NCBI GenBank assembly: GCA_950295325.1 | Contig: OX485806.1 | Span: 56,417,169 to 56,481,168 of the forward strand | Reading direction: 5' to 3' | Length of the DNA stretch: 64,000 bases | Source: Polytrichum commune | Lineage: Eukaryota; Streptophyta; Polytrichopsida; Polytrichales; Polytrichaceae | Shown: in pieces, positions 11,838-23,090 of the stretch | How positions within the stretch are numbered: the stretch's first letter is position 1 | Layout: each line of letters opens with the position of its first letter | Translations under genes and position numbers: made by a program | Notes under the pieces: model-generated | What the model was told of the DNA's origin: nothing | Seen by the model: only the letters and a program-made list of their open reading frames with translations | The model's database searches: none

Positions 11838-12966
11838 TATACGAACGTACGTTCGTATAGCATAGGATGAATGAGTTTGGGTATAAAGGTTTATAAACGA
11901 GGAGTTTTTTCTGGAAACCAGTACAGAACTCGCATGTTGTATTAACGACCAAAATTTGTAAACCACAACTATCCCGAATTTCGAAGAGTATATCGGGACA
12001 AAACAGATAGCATGTTTACGAACGCACGTTCGTAAAACCACAGAAATCACTATCTGCAGGTGTACACCAGGAAATCATAGATGGCGTACTTACGAACGCA
12101 TGTTCGTAAATGAACAACCATTATATTTATAATTGCACATACATAAAAGCGTAGATGCCACATTTACGAACGCACGTTCGTAAATGAACCACCATTCGCA
12201 TTGCAAATGATTGATATACATGTGTCACAACGTCGACTCTGGTATACTTTGGTAGTTACGAACGCACGTTCGTAAACCCAAAACATTGCGTCCGATCCAA
12301 CTGTGCTACTGATGGGACCTCATACTTACGAACGCACGTTCGTAAAACCACAGCAACCCCCATCTGAATGTATAAACTAGGAAATCATAGATGGCATACT
12401 TACGAACGCACGTTCGTAAATGAACAACCATTATATTTATAATTGCACATACATAAAAACGTAGATGCCACATTTACGAACGCACGTTCGTAAATGAACC
12501 ACCATTCGCATTGCAAATGATTGATATACATGTGTCACAACGTCGACTCTGGTATACTTTGGTAGTTACGAACGCACGTTCGTAAACCCACAACATTGCG
12601 TCTGATCCAACTGTGCTATTGATGGGACCTCATACTTACAAACGCGCGTTCGTAAAACCACAGCAACCCCCATCTAAATGTATACACTAGGAAATCATAG
12701 ATGGCGTACTTACGAACGCACGTTCGTAAATGAACAACCATTATATTTATAATTGTACATACATAAAAGTGTAGATGCCACATTTACGAACGCACGTTCG
12801 TAAATGAACCACCATTCGCATTGCAAATGATTGACATACATATGTCACAACGTCGACTCAGGTATACTTTGGTAGTTATGAACGCACGTTTGTAAACCCA
12901 CATCATTCGGTCCGATCCAACTGTGCTAGTGATGGGACCTCATACTTACGAACGCGCGTTCGTAGG
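11838..12966. repeat. palindrome cluster 1 (14 copies) with ~310-bp higher-order repeat
   Basis: About fourteen copies of the A palindrome (TTTACGAACG, two free bases, CGTTCGTAAA), at roughly 70-100-bp spacing, lie upstream of the DUF7869-like gene. Most are exact in CGAACG/CGTTCG while the two central bases vary; copies near 12637 and 12875 carry arm mutations. From about 12015 a block of four palindromes with its spacers recurs about every 310 bp, three times (12015, 12327, 12637). The spacers are conserved, so the block was duplicated in tandem. Confidence 0.9.
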
Positions 12967-13489
12967 TATCCGGTATTTGCGGCGGTATATGCTATGTCCT
13001 GTACCTGTGAGGAATATGGTTGGCGAACAGGAGGGTGGTTTGAGCGCGCTCCGACGACTCTCTAGAGCGCACACCTCCCGTCAGCCGCAGAAAAGAGCTC
13101 TCCCGTGGGGGGAAAAGCTTTAAGTACCTCCCCCCGGTGGTTCAAAATCTCTTGGATGCTCTTTAAAAAGCGGATTCCCGCCCCCTACCTAGACCTACCA
13201 ATATGCCATTCCCGCCATGCCATTCCCGCCATGACCAATTATATAAATAGCATTTTGTATGCAACATGTATTGCATGCACGCACATTATATTGGAAAAAA
13301 ATGTAAATCGGTCGCACACCTTAGATGTAACCAAGGTCTGAACCACCAAATCTATATATATATATATACATATATATGTTTCATGATATTTAAATATTAT
13401 GAATTTTGACATAGAAGATTAAATGATTTGCAACCAAGGTGTGAAGTCCAAGTTAATTAACAATTCGTATCTAATACAATAATGGTATA
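12967..13489. other. intergenic DNA in element A
   Basis: No gene. It holds a short imperfect direct repeat (CCATTCCCGCCATG twice near 13205-13230) and a TA-dinucleotide tract at about 13354-13378. Confidence 0.4.
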
Positions 13490-13850
13490 TTTGGTAATTG
13501 GAGTCATTTAGTTGATTTTGAGACTATTTAAGAACGCACTTTAAATTTCAAATATGGACTTGTAATTACAAACTAAAACTTCCATACGTATAGTTTCCAA
13601 ATCGGATACACCTTATATTAGACATAAAGGCATTGAAGGGAACGAAATTATGAAACATAGTTACATGAAAATATTTGCACATGAAATGAGAAATAGACCC
13701 CAAAGGAAGGGAACATACCGAGAATTAATGGAACTTGAATCAATTCAATGGAAATACCATCCATAACTCTTCTTAACCTTGATATATAAAAGAAACTAAA
13801 TATAGAAACTAAATTTATATCACTCAATAAGGTGGGAGTGGGACTCATGG
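13490..13850 (+). repeat. internal inverted copy of the element A right end
   Basis: This segment aligns along about 350 bp with the reverse complement of 31500-31854. The best stretch is GATTTTGAGACTATTTAAG followed by A(G)ACGCAC, and matches such as ATGAAATGAGAAAT follow. Its left edge resembles the terminal repeat (TATATT, TAATT, GGAGTC). It therefore looks like a second, older terminal region lying inside element A and facing right, perhaps from a smaller relative or an internal duplication. Confidence 0.6.
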
Positions 13851-14220
13851 ACCCATGAACAGAAAATCATTGACGCATGAATTAAGGGCCTAAGACATGC
13901 AAGTTATAATAATATTAAGTATGGATTGTGTGAACAAATTGTATAATAACTATTAAGTTATTATTTCATCAAAACTCTTAAGTTTCAAGTTTTATTAATC
14001 GCATAAACCAAATTTTTGTCTCAATTCAATTAATTTAGAATCTCCAAATGACAATCGGCATGATTCTCAATTATTACGATTGATATGAATCGAATAAAGC
14101 AATTTCCAATCCATCGAACATCGGTAGATCATTTTGACATGCCCATAGATCACAACATGGCCACATACAAGACTACCATGTAAGATACAAAGATGCAGGG
14201 ATGTAGAGTTTAGGGTTGGT
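13851..14220. other. no gene seen
   Basis: AT-rich intergenic DNA of element A without recognisable structure. Confidence 0.4.
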
Positions 14221-14255
14221 GATAGTGTTTAGGGTTTAGGGTTTAGGGTTTAGTG
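14221..14255. repeat. short telomere-type TTTAGGG tract
   Basis: Four consecutive or near-consecutive TTTAGGG units. A related CCCCTAAA run of four units lies at about 17125-17156. Both are far too short to be telomeres and sit inside element A. Confidence 0.8.
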
Positions 14256-14639
14256 TATTCGACCACGTGGCTGCAATGCACAAGTTCAATCTAAAATGTC
14301 CTCAAATGAATGACGATAAACAAAATTCAAGCATGTTTACTAAGTTATTGAAGTTAATGTGATAGACGCATCCATTACATGTAGGGTTTACAAATCATGA
14401 ATTTAATGTGAACTCATTACTTATACATTCAAGTCATTATAAGTGTTACATATTGTAGAATGTTTCATTCAATTAATACTTAAATTGAATTATATATACT
14501 ATCGTTTATGTTTTTTTTGTATTAAACCTTAGGGTCCTATTTTTAAAAACAATTAGTGTTAATTCTATAAATGTTCATGGTTTAGGGTTTTAGTTGTACA
14601 AGTGTTACTTGTACATTTTGTATAGTTGTTCTTTTTTAA

Positions 14640-14912
14640 ACCCCCCCACCGAAGACTGATTTTCACAAAGGTTTTGCCCGTCCACGTCCAAAAACCTTGA
14701 ATTGAAAGGCAAAAAAAATTGCAACCCGTCCCAAAACCGGTAATTATTTCTAAACCAACCCGTCCATGGAAAGGTTAAAGAAAAAACAACCCGTCCCAAA
14801 ACAAGTAATTTCTAAACCAACCCGTCCATGGAAAGGTTAAAGAAAAAACAACCCGTCCCAAAACAAGGAATTTCTAAACCAACCCGTCCATGAAAAGGTT
14901 AAAGAGAAAAAC
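14640..14912. repeat. AACCCGTCC tandem repeat
   Basis: About three units of roughly 65 bp with CAACCCGTCCCAAAACAAG and AACCCGTCCATGGAAAGG. Related AACCCGTCCA motifs recur at about 15775-15840, some 0.9 kb away in the same orientation. The DNA between (14913-15774) has no convincing gene. Confidence 0.6.
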
Positions 14913-16079
14913 CAATTAATAAAGATGAACCAAAAGATGTTGGCATGTGATTGGTTGCATTTGGAAACAATAGGATCTTGCTTCAATGCCATCAATACTA
15001 TGTCTTTTTGCTAATTTCAGCTGCCACCACCAGCATTCCCTCCACGACATTGCCCCCCCCCCCAATTTTTTCCATTTGAGTTTTGAAGCTCTTCCCATCG
15101 AGCAGGTATTGAAGCTCTTCCCATTAACAAATATGAGTTAGTTAGGTATCTCTTACACACATTCTTTCTATATCTTTTGGGCATGAGGGATTATGAGGTT
15201 TTGGGTGAAGGATTTGATTTTTTTTTTTTGGAACAAGAACTGGTAGGCTTCGCGGTCGAGGAGATTCAACCTACCTTTTTTGTCATGCACTGCAATATGT
15301 GAGAGGGGTTTTCCTAAACAAAACCTAATCAAAAATCATCTACGTACTAGTTTGAAGTTAGAAACTTTAGAAGCTTTGATGCGCATTTCATGTGCAAATA
15401 TTCCAGTTGAAAACATAAATTGGAATGCAGTGATGCTTGTTTGGAGAAACATGAAGGATAGGAGAATTCATCCACTTCTTTGAAGGGTAAGTAGGTATTT
15501 ATTTTAAATTTTTTGATCATATTCATATATAATGATTCTTATTCAATTGCTAAGTGTACCTTCAATTATAATCTTTGACATTATGTTAAAAAGGTTCTAA
15601 ATTTTGTGGTTGATGAATTAATGTATGCAGGTGAATCATGCACTTCAATTTGATATTTTGATTGGGTATTAGTGCTTTGATTGCATTATGCTTATATTCA
15701 CATGTCATATATGACATAATGATATTTATACCATTTATGTTTTTGAGACAAAAATTATAAAAACATTATTTTTAGAACCCGTCCAAAATAAATTTGAAAT
15801 GTCCAAAAACCGGTTCATTTTCTAAGAACCCGTCCACTGGAAATGATTTTTATTAATGAACCTGTCCCTAGACATGTTAGGGACCTTGTGAAAAACCACC
15901 ACTGCCCCTACCCCCCTTCATCTACCCATATCTACCCATCCCATCCCATCCCCACCCATGTCCCCTCCCCCCATCCTATCCCACCCATCCCCCTCACACC
16001 CTCCCATCCCCACCCATCTCCCCTCCCCATCCCCACCCATCCCCCTCTCCTCATCCCTTCCCATCTCCCATGCTCATCC
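14913..16079. other. non-coding DNA with C-rich low-complexity tract
   Basis: No gene supported. A C-run lies at about 15052-15063, and 15905-16095 is a pyrimidine-rich tract of CCCATCCCCACC-type repeats (G-runs on the minus strand). The ORF spanning that tract is low-complexity. Confidence 0.5.
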
Positions 16080-17576
16080 CTTCCCATCCCATCCATGTTA
16101 AGCGCGGTCCAGTGGAGGGATGCCACATGGCAGCCGCAGGGAAACCCTAGCGGTGCCGGCTACCTCCCCGCGCCCCTCCTCCTCATTCTCATTCCCAGCA
16201 GAGAGAGGAGGAGCGAAGTAGAGCGGAGCGAAGCTCTGGCGAAATTTAGAATGCTTTAGTTTATGTGTTTTAATTTTTCGCATCTTAGGAGTCGCATATT
16301 TCTCTTCAGTTTGGAACGAATCTGATTAAAGAGCTTCAGAGTTGTGCGCATCAGGAGTAGAGAGCTTGTGAGCTTGTGAGCTTGTGCAGGTTGCAAGCTT
16401 TCTTTTTTTTGTTGTTTTTGTGAGCTTCATAGTTGCAAGTTCGGAGAAGATAGCTTGCTCGGTGACAACTTGAAGTTTGTAGGCTTCAGAGTTGCAAGCT
16501 GTGTTTTAGTGGTTGTTTTTGTGAGCTTGATAGTTGCAAGCTTGGAAGAAGGAAGCTTGATGGTTGCAAGATTGCAATTTCAGTGCACATGAGTAGTTGC
16601 TAGGGTTTAGGTCTCATTCAATTGCATACAAGGAGTGTTCCAAAATTTTCAGCAAGAAGAAACAAGGTCAAGCACATTGCAATGTGAGTGAAGTAATCCT
16701 TCTAAACTCGCTTCCCAAACATTCTGAATTTCTGCATTGTTGAATTCCATGGGTTTTTTTTGTATTGTCAACTTCTTTAGCATGAGATCTGGCATGTTGT
16801 GTATGCTTTATGAATTCTGCACTGATTTGGTTTGAGCATCCTGGTTCTGATCCAGTGTTGCAGGCACGAACGCAAGCATTCTTCAGAGCTGAAGTGTATA
16901 CGTATAAGTATATGTATACATATCCATATACGTATAAGTACATGTACGGACAGAACGCTCTCAAGAAGTTCACATTTACGAACGAGCGTTCGTAAATGTG
17001 AACACAACCTGCAAACCAGAGCTGTTGTGACCCCTCCCAGTCCATATGTTTACAAACGCACGTTCGTAAACACGCAACCCATCCTCTTTTCATGTGTTTA
17101 CGAACGCGCGTTCGTAAACACCCACCCCTAAACCCCTAAACCCCTAAACCCCTAAATTTTACGAACGCACGTTCGTAAACAAGGAATACATAATAGTCCG
17201 AGTATTTACGAACGCACGTTCGTAAGCACATAATCCCTGCCCATACCTCATTATACGAACGAGCGTTCGTAAATGACTGCCTTGTGCCCGTCAAAAGATT
17301 TACGAACGTGCGTTCGTAAACACATGTTGAACAAATTGAAGATATAAATCAGTATAAGTCACAACAGAACAAAATAATATAAACACATTGGTATTTTAAA
17401 CACGCAAACATCTAAAGCCAAAAGAACAGCCTCTCAAACAGAACACATTTACGAACGTACGTTCGTAAATATCTCAACAACTATTGTTCAAAATATTTGA
17501 AAATTGTAGAACTCTGTCTGCTAAATACGAACGCTCGCTCGTAAATACGATCCTGACTACCTATGTTGTTTTGCAG
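16080..17576 (+). promoter_or_regulatory. putative promoter, leader and palindrome-bearing first intron of ParB-methyltransferase gene A
   Basis: A GC-rich block (16080-16250) is followed by a leader-like region with GAGCTTGTGA repeats (about 16355-16395). Nine A palindromes lie at 16975-17545, immediately before a strong acceptor (TTGCAG, 17571-17576) that abuts the first ATG. The layout of GC-rich block, palindrome-rich non-coding DNA, acceptor and ATG is repeated at gene B. Promoter and first intron are inferred; no transcript data are available. Confidence 0.45.
16975..17545. repeat. palindrome cluster 2 (nine copies, 5' intron)
   Basis: Nine A-type palindromes. The central dinucleotide varies between copies (AG, CA, GC, TG, TA, CT) while the arms stay constant. 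The last copy (17525-17545) has one arm altered. A CCCCTAAA run at 17125-17156 lies between copies. Confidence 0.9.
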
Positions 17577-18877
17577 ATGGCCATCCCTAACAGAAGCGCG
17601 ATAGAGATGTTCGGACAGAAGTTGGAGAGTGTCCCAGAGTCAGTGACAGACGACAATGGGAATGACAATTATGTCCCACAGGAGGACTTCATGAAAGAGT
17701 GGACGGCGCTTCCAGAGATGTTAGAGGATGGAACATTCGTCCTCCGCTTCGTCTACCAGCTCAATACCAACGACGATGAACCATAGCAGTGGGTGCAGAT
17801 GGCAACATGGGAGATAGATTCCGTGGAGGCACAGGGCAATTACGTAATCCTCAACATGAAGTACAACAATGACCACGTCAACGTGTTGCTGGACTACTTG
17901 GCATACACCTTCTCCCACAACTACGCGCAGATGCATGTTAAAGAGGAGGGAAAGCGTTTCGACCTGCCAAAACTCTTCACAAGATATAGCCTAAGTCAAC
18001 ATTGGACAGCAAGGAAATTGACCGCTTTGTGCTTGAACATCTCCAAGACCAACAGTGCTGTGTTGGAGGCCAACAAGAAGAAGAAGAGTCCTAAGAAACC
18101 AACGCAATCCGGTGCAAGCGGATCCAGAAGTGCTCCGCGGCCTGTTCCCACTGCGAGCAGATTGACCGAAGGTACGAGCAGACATTCCACTCCTTCGAAG
18201 AGAACGAGGGACGACATGGAGAAGTCTGGCGTAACTGAGGGCGCAGAGGTCAGTTCCCCGCTAGTCATGCCGGCTCCTTTGCAGAAAGGAGAGGTACCGG
18301 ACGGTGCGAAGGCCACGCGCATCCTTCGAGATTTTAACAGTTACTCGAAGGACTGCTGGCCAATGGGTCGATTTTTCACATTCAACGTCGACTGCTTCAA
18401 ATGTGAAAAATCTCCAAACAAGTGGGTAGTGAGGTCACGGGAGACCGGGGGTGTGAAGTGGCAGTTGAATAACCTCTACAACAACATCAAGTGGGACAGG
18501 CAAACAGTTTGTGTGATGCCAAAGGGCTTCACTACCCATCCCACGGAGAGGGATTGGCCACGAATCCTCAACGGAGATTTCTGGATCATCGACGGACAGC
18601 ACAGCTTGGAGGCTGCTAAGATCGTTCTGAATGACGACGCCTTCCAGCACGAGCTGAAGGGCGACTTGCGCTATTGGAAGTCGTTTCTGGTGTGGTCAGA
18701 CGACTGGGAGAAGCTCCGCAAAATATCAACGTATTTGAATAGCGGAAACAAGACGAAAGCTTTTGAGGCGTCCTGGGCTGCGAATATTGTTGCTGCAAGA
18801 GACGTCTGGGTGGCACACGGTAGCCCCCCTAAGGAGAGGGAGAACGCCAAGAAACCTTCTCCACAGTGGAAGGTAAG

Positions 18878-19007
18878 TTTACGAACGTGCGTTCGTAAAC
18901 ATCATCTCAATATTTCCTTTCTTGTTTGCATTTTACGAACGTGCGTTCGTAAACATCAGCTCAATATTTCCTTTCTTGTTTGCATTTTACGAACGTGCGT
19001 TCGTATT
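18878..19007. repeat. palindrome cluster 3 (three copies in an intron of gene A)
   Basis: Three identical palindromes, each followed by nearly the same ~32-bp spacer, fill the intron 18873-19040. The first starts only five bases after the donor GT. Confidence 0.9.
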
Positions 19008-20386
19008 TTACTCTTGACAGACATCCATTTTAATATGCAGGCGTTCTGCGACGCTATGGTGGACAAATTCTCCTCCATCGACATGAAGTCTATTTCAACC
19101 AAGTCGGTGCTGGAGTTGAAAGGTGAGCTCAGGCTCATATGCTGTACAACAGACACCTGGGATTTATGGACCCAGTTTTTTTTACTCCCACACGTCGGGA
19201 GATTTAACCAACCCCGACACGGAGGAGAAGTACAATGCCGTTGAGAACTTCGAGTGCCCCCCGCTGCTCAGGGAGTTCTTCAGACCCCTCCAAGGGCTGA
19301 CAAAATCGGAGTTGAAGCGATGCGCCGTGCACGCTCTAATGAAAACAAAGGGAAGGAAACTTCCCTATCCAAAAATATTTTTGAAGAGACCCAAGCACAA
19401 GCCCGGGACGTACTCCATCAAGGAGTGGTGCGAGCATCGAAAGCTGAAGACAGCAGCAATGAGGGAATTGAGCGCACTGGCACCTCAATACCAAATCTTC
19501 GACGTCGACGGCGACGTGAAGTGGAATCACTGGAAGGTGTTCAAGCAAGCCTTTAATATTAGAGGCCCCTCAATGCGAAGTCTGGTCAGGGAGCACGCCG
19601 CATCTTTGAAACTGAAGGGCAGCAAACGGACTAAGAAGTCCGAGACGGATGCCCAGGAGGTGGGCCTTTATAAAAAAAATTTGGAGAGGAAGAGGACAAC
19701 AACATTCGAAGGAGTGGCGAGGTTTTGCACTGTCACCACCGGCCTGGAGAGGACCACATTCTCTAAGTGGGATGGTAGCTTCACCAGGGCGGATGTTAGG
19801 GAGGACCGACGGGGATGCCCATTTGCCCTGATCGATTTCAGGAGCATCCCGGGTGCGTCGAGCCGCGGGACAAAGGACCTGCCATTCTACAACCCATTCA
19901 TGGCCAAGTTCATGGAGTACAAATCTCCTGCCATGAGGGAGCCCCACGTTTGGCTATGGATTGTCGAGCACAAGAGGCTGTCGGAAATTCTAGAACTGTA
20001 CGAGAAGACCATCAAGTTCGAGTACAGTATTTACCACAGCACCTATGTTCCCGCCAAGACAGAAGGGATCGTTGTAATCAACGAGGCCAGGGGAAACAAG
20101 CAGGTGGGAGCAGTCAGCCTCGTCTTCCTGACCTTCAACCAGCTAAGGGATGGGAGGGTCCCTATCAAGGCTAGCAATGTATTCAAGAAGATATACAACA
20201 TCCCGCACCCACCTCCCAAAGATCTATTCCAGGAGACGTTATTTACTGTCATTCCCGCAGTTGAACTCAGGCTGGAATTCTACATATCCATTCTCCAGAG
20301 TTTGACAACCCATGGAGAGACGGTGTACAGCGTATACGGGGGCAGCAAGTTTTTGTACGCGGCCATGGTAAGCCCACTCTCATTTG

Positions 20387-20560
20387 TTTACGAACGTTCG
20401 TTCGTAATGTTCATTGGTCTATTAGTCTTAGTAATACTAGTTATCATACTAAGCTTGACATTTACGAACGCACGTTCGTAAAGACCAAGGTCTGCACCTG
20501 AAATAATAGGTTAGACATGAAGTCATTGGGATTGCTGACTTTTACGAACGCACGTTCGTA
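20387..20560. repeat. palindrome cluster 4 (three copies in an intron of gene A)
   Basis: Palindromes at 20387-20408, about 20460-20481 and 20541-20560 lie within the intron that separates the cofactor-motif exon from the tail exon. Confidence 0.9.
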
Positions 20561-21533
20561 TTTGCTGACATGTTCTAGTTTATGCTACAGATGCTTGGCT
20601 TGGTCGTCAATTCCTATCTAGACGCAACCGACGAAAAGGAGTACAAGCGTCACAGGGCAAAGGCGTCAATGATGGACCTGGGTGGCCCCAGGACAGACTT
20701 CAGCTTGCCATCGGAGGAGGGAACGCCGGTAATTGACACGGATGATGACGAGCCCACCCCCTCAGCTAACCTTGCAGCGATCATCCAGTCGTTGGATGTC
20801 ACTCCTCTGCTGTTACTGCCGCCATCAAGACTGCCTTCAGACCCCCATGGGACTCCTGGGGGCTACACCGGGTCGTCTGCTGGGGCAACCCAAGATGTCG
20901 CCCCCGCAAGAGTATCTGGACTGGATCCCTTCGGCACACCTGGGGGATGCTCGACGTCGGGGTCTCCCAGGACCTCCTCGACCAACGGTCGCGTCCATCC
21001 TTGGACCTCTTCAGGAACACGAGGAGGAGGATGAAAAAGACGCCCTACGTGGAGCTGCCGCCGGGGGCAATTATCGATGTGTCCGACGAGAACGAGGGGG
21101 ACATGGACATCATGTCCGAGCTGGGGGTGGAGTACGACAGGAACAAGCGGGTGAAGGAGGAATCCCTCACAGTTGCCGAGCTCAACTCCAAGCTAGAGCA
21201 GAAGATGAAGGAGGAAATGGCGGCAGCGCAGGAGGAGAGCGCCAGACAAATGGCGAGGCTGGAGAAGGAGCTCAGGGATTCCGCCGCAAAGACAGACGCC
21301 ATCTTCGAGATGCTGAGAAGCATGCAGAGCATGTCTGCTCCGGTGCAACAGCCCTACCCCTATCCCCCTGTAGGACACCCCTCACAGTCCTCTTCGCCAG
21401 GAATGTACCAAGCAGGGCCATCCCACCCCCGAGCGCATCCAACACCGGCTGGAAGTCCCTTTCCACCTGAATTGGCAACAACGGCAGCGCCTTCGCACGA
21501 TGCGGTCTCTGCGGCGATAAGAGAGGACGAAGA

Positions 21534-22028
21534 TTTACGAATGCGCGTTTGTGAATCTTCAGGTGCGGCAGTCCTCACCCCTCCCCCATCAAGGGTAGGA
21601 CTGCCCTCAACTGCAGACAGGGTAGTTGCTAGGAGGGGCGATGACACTGCGGAACACACTGACATGCTCATTGTGGAGGACACGCAGGGGAGCCCCAATG
21701 ATGCGGCATGTATCGCGTGCATGGATGTGGAGAGCCCTGAGCATTGTTAGCATCCTTCTGCGCGGATGGAGGATGTCCGCATGGAGACTCTCGACCTGGG
21801 CGGGGACGAAGACGAAGCGGATCTCATCGAACAGACCCAGGCGTCCCAGGCTAGCCATGCACCAGAGGCCATGGAGGCAGAGGCAGCTGCTCTGATGGAG
21901 GTTACGAACGCGCGTTCGTTAATCGAAGAGGAGGGAACTGCTCGGTCCAGCGCCGCTGCCCCTCCCCCCGATGACGAGGTAACTCATCTCTGAGAATACC
22001 TCTCATTTTACGAACGCGCGTTCGTAAC
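21534..22028. repeat. palindrome copies in exon and 3' region of gene A
   Basis: A mutated copy (21534-21555) and a good copy (about 21902-21921) lie within open coding frame, the latter read as VTNARSL. A third copy (22007-22028) follows the last stop codon, about 80 bp before the gypsy-1 insertion. Confidence 0.85.
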
Positions 22029-22114
22029 CAACTAACCCCCTCGTTTGTTATTGGCGCTTCATGTCCGGCGGCATCAGGAGGCCCGCGCGAGCCTTTTCTG
22101 CATGGCACCCTAGG

Positions 22115-23090
22115 TGTCGCAACCCTTGCTAGTCCCCCTTGACCATCTTGCCAATTTTCAATTCTAGCAAAGGTTACGAGTGCCTAACCCTTCGCATACC
22201 GCCATGCTAATGGTTAGCTCCTTTAACCCCGGACCAATAGTTCATAGGAGGGAACCAACCCTCCTACTTTGCTTTCGGGACTCACCCCTTAATCGGTAAC
22301 CCATTTCCCCAATGTGGACTTCCATCCATGGAAGTCCAATCCTATGTTGATCATCGCGTTGCCGGAGCAACACTACAACAACCCGAACCATACTAGGCAA
22401 CTATGGCCTCACAATGGGCCAATGCCCATGGAGGCCTTGCCGTTCGGCCTCGGGTGGGTGAGGCCACACCACCTCACCCATATAAGCCTCTAGGACTCTA
22501 CACGGAGCCCCTACCCCACCGCCAACCAACCTCTTGTCTCTCTACCAAGAGTTGGGGCCAAGTGGACATTTTCCCTTAGCTGCTGGGCCTAGAACCCCCC
22601 CAGCAGCTTCAGACCATCATAACTTCCTTGTATGATGTCTGATCATAACAACCAACCACTCCATCCTCATCTACGCTTCACGTAGATGCCGATGGACTCC
22701 TCGCTTGCCCCATTCGGGCAAGTCTTGAGGAAGTTATGCCTGTTTGAACCTTGGCAGTCCCGGGAATCACTCCCAGGCACTGCTGTACCAGGGCGCTGTC
22801 CCGGGACAGCGCCCCACTCAAATGGCCATAACTCCTAGCTCCCACCTCCGCTTGAGGTGATCTTGAGCATTCTAGAATCACCACGCCATGAGCTACGCAT
22901 AGCTCATGGCCTTACCCTCATGCCTCCTAGTCTTTGTGGGTGGGGAGGCGTTCCCAACGCCCGGGGCCCTCACCCACACTAGGATCACTTGGGCCCTCTC
23001 ACCAACGGCGCCACAAGTCCCGGGTGTCACTCCGGGGTCCCCCTTGTGCCCATGGTGTTTCGGGCACTCCTCATGGAGAGGTGCGCGACA
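22115..23090 (-). repeat. gypsy-1 3' LTR
   Basis: 976 bp with TG...CA ends. It is the 3' LTR because the element reads on the minus strand. The pyrimidine-rich plus-strand sequence just inside (23091-23106; GGTGGGGGTGAG on the minus strand) fits a polypurine tract. Confidence 0.9.

Larger units (their letters stand above)
17577..21993 (+). pseudogene. ParB/sulfiredoxin-like plus DNA-methyltransferase-like fusion, gene A (in-frame stops)
   Basis: Coding segments 17577-18872, 19041-19122, 19202-20367 and 20591 onward are joined by GT-AG introns that keep frame; the introns at 18873 and 20368 each hold three palindromes. Domain 1 includes FWIIDGQHSLEAAK (D at about residue 339), the ParB/Srx-like pocket motif. 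Domain 2 resembles an N6/N4 DNA methyltransferase: FALIDFRS where DPPY would be (19823-19842), EHKRLSEI, then GETVYSVYGGSK and LYAAM/LGLVV where the DPFxGSGT cofactor motif would be. Both catalytic motifs are degenerate, so activity is doubtful. A Ser/Pro linker and a coiled-coil tail (about 21160-21310) follow. TAG at 17784-17786 and 21748-21750 are in frame. Near 20900-21030 the frame changes, by a small intron or a frameshift. Domain calls rest on motif reading. Confidence 0.65.

Noticed and set aside
14221-14255. TTTAGGG repeats as a telomere or interstitial telomere
   Set aside because: Only about four units, embedded in transposon DNA.
15843-16259. 138-residue ORF on the plus strand
   Set aside because: Mostly Pro/His/Ser from a CCCATCC-type repeat; low-complexity frame without support.
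20582-21034. Ending gene A at the TGA at 21032-21034
   Set aside because: The other frame from 20947 carries a long acidic coiled-coil segment and runs on for hundreds of codons, so a small intron or frameshift is more likely than a true end here. Not settled.
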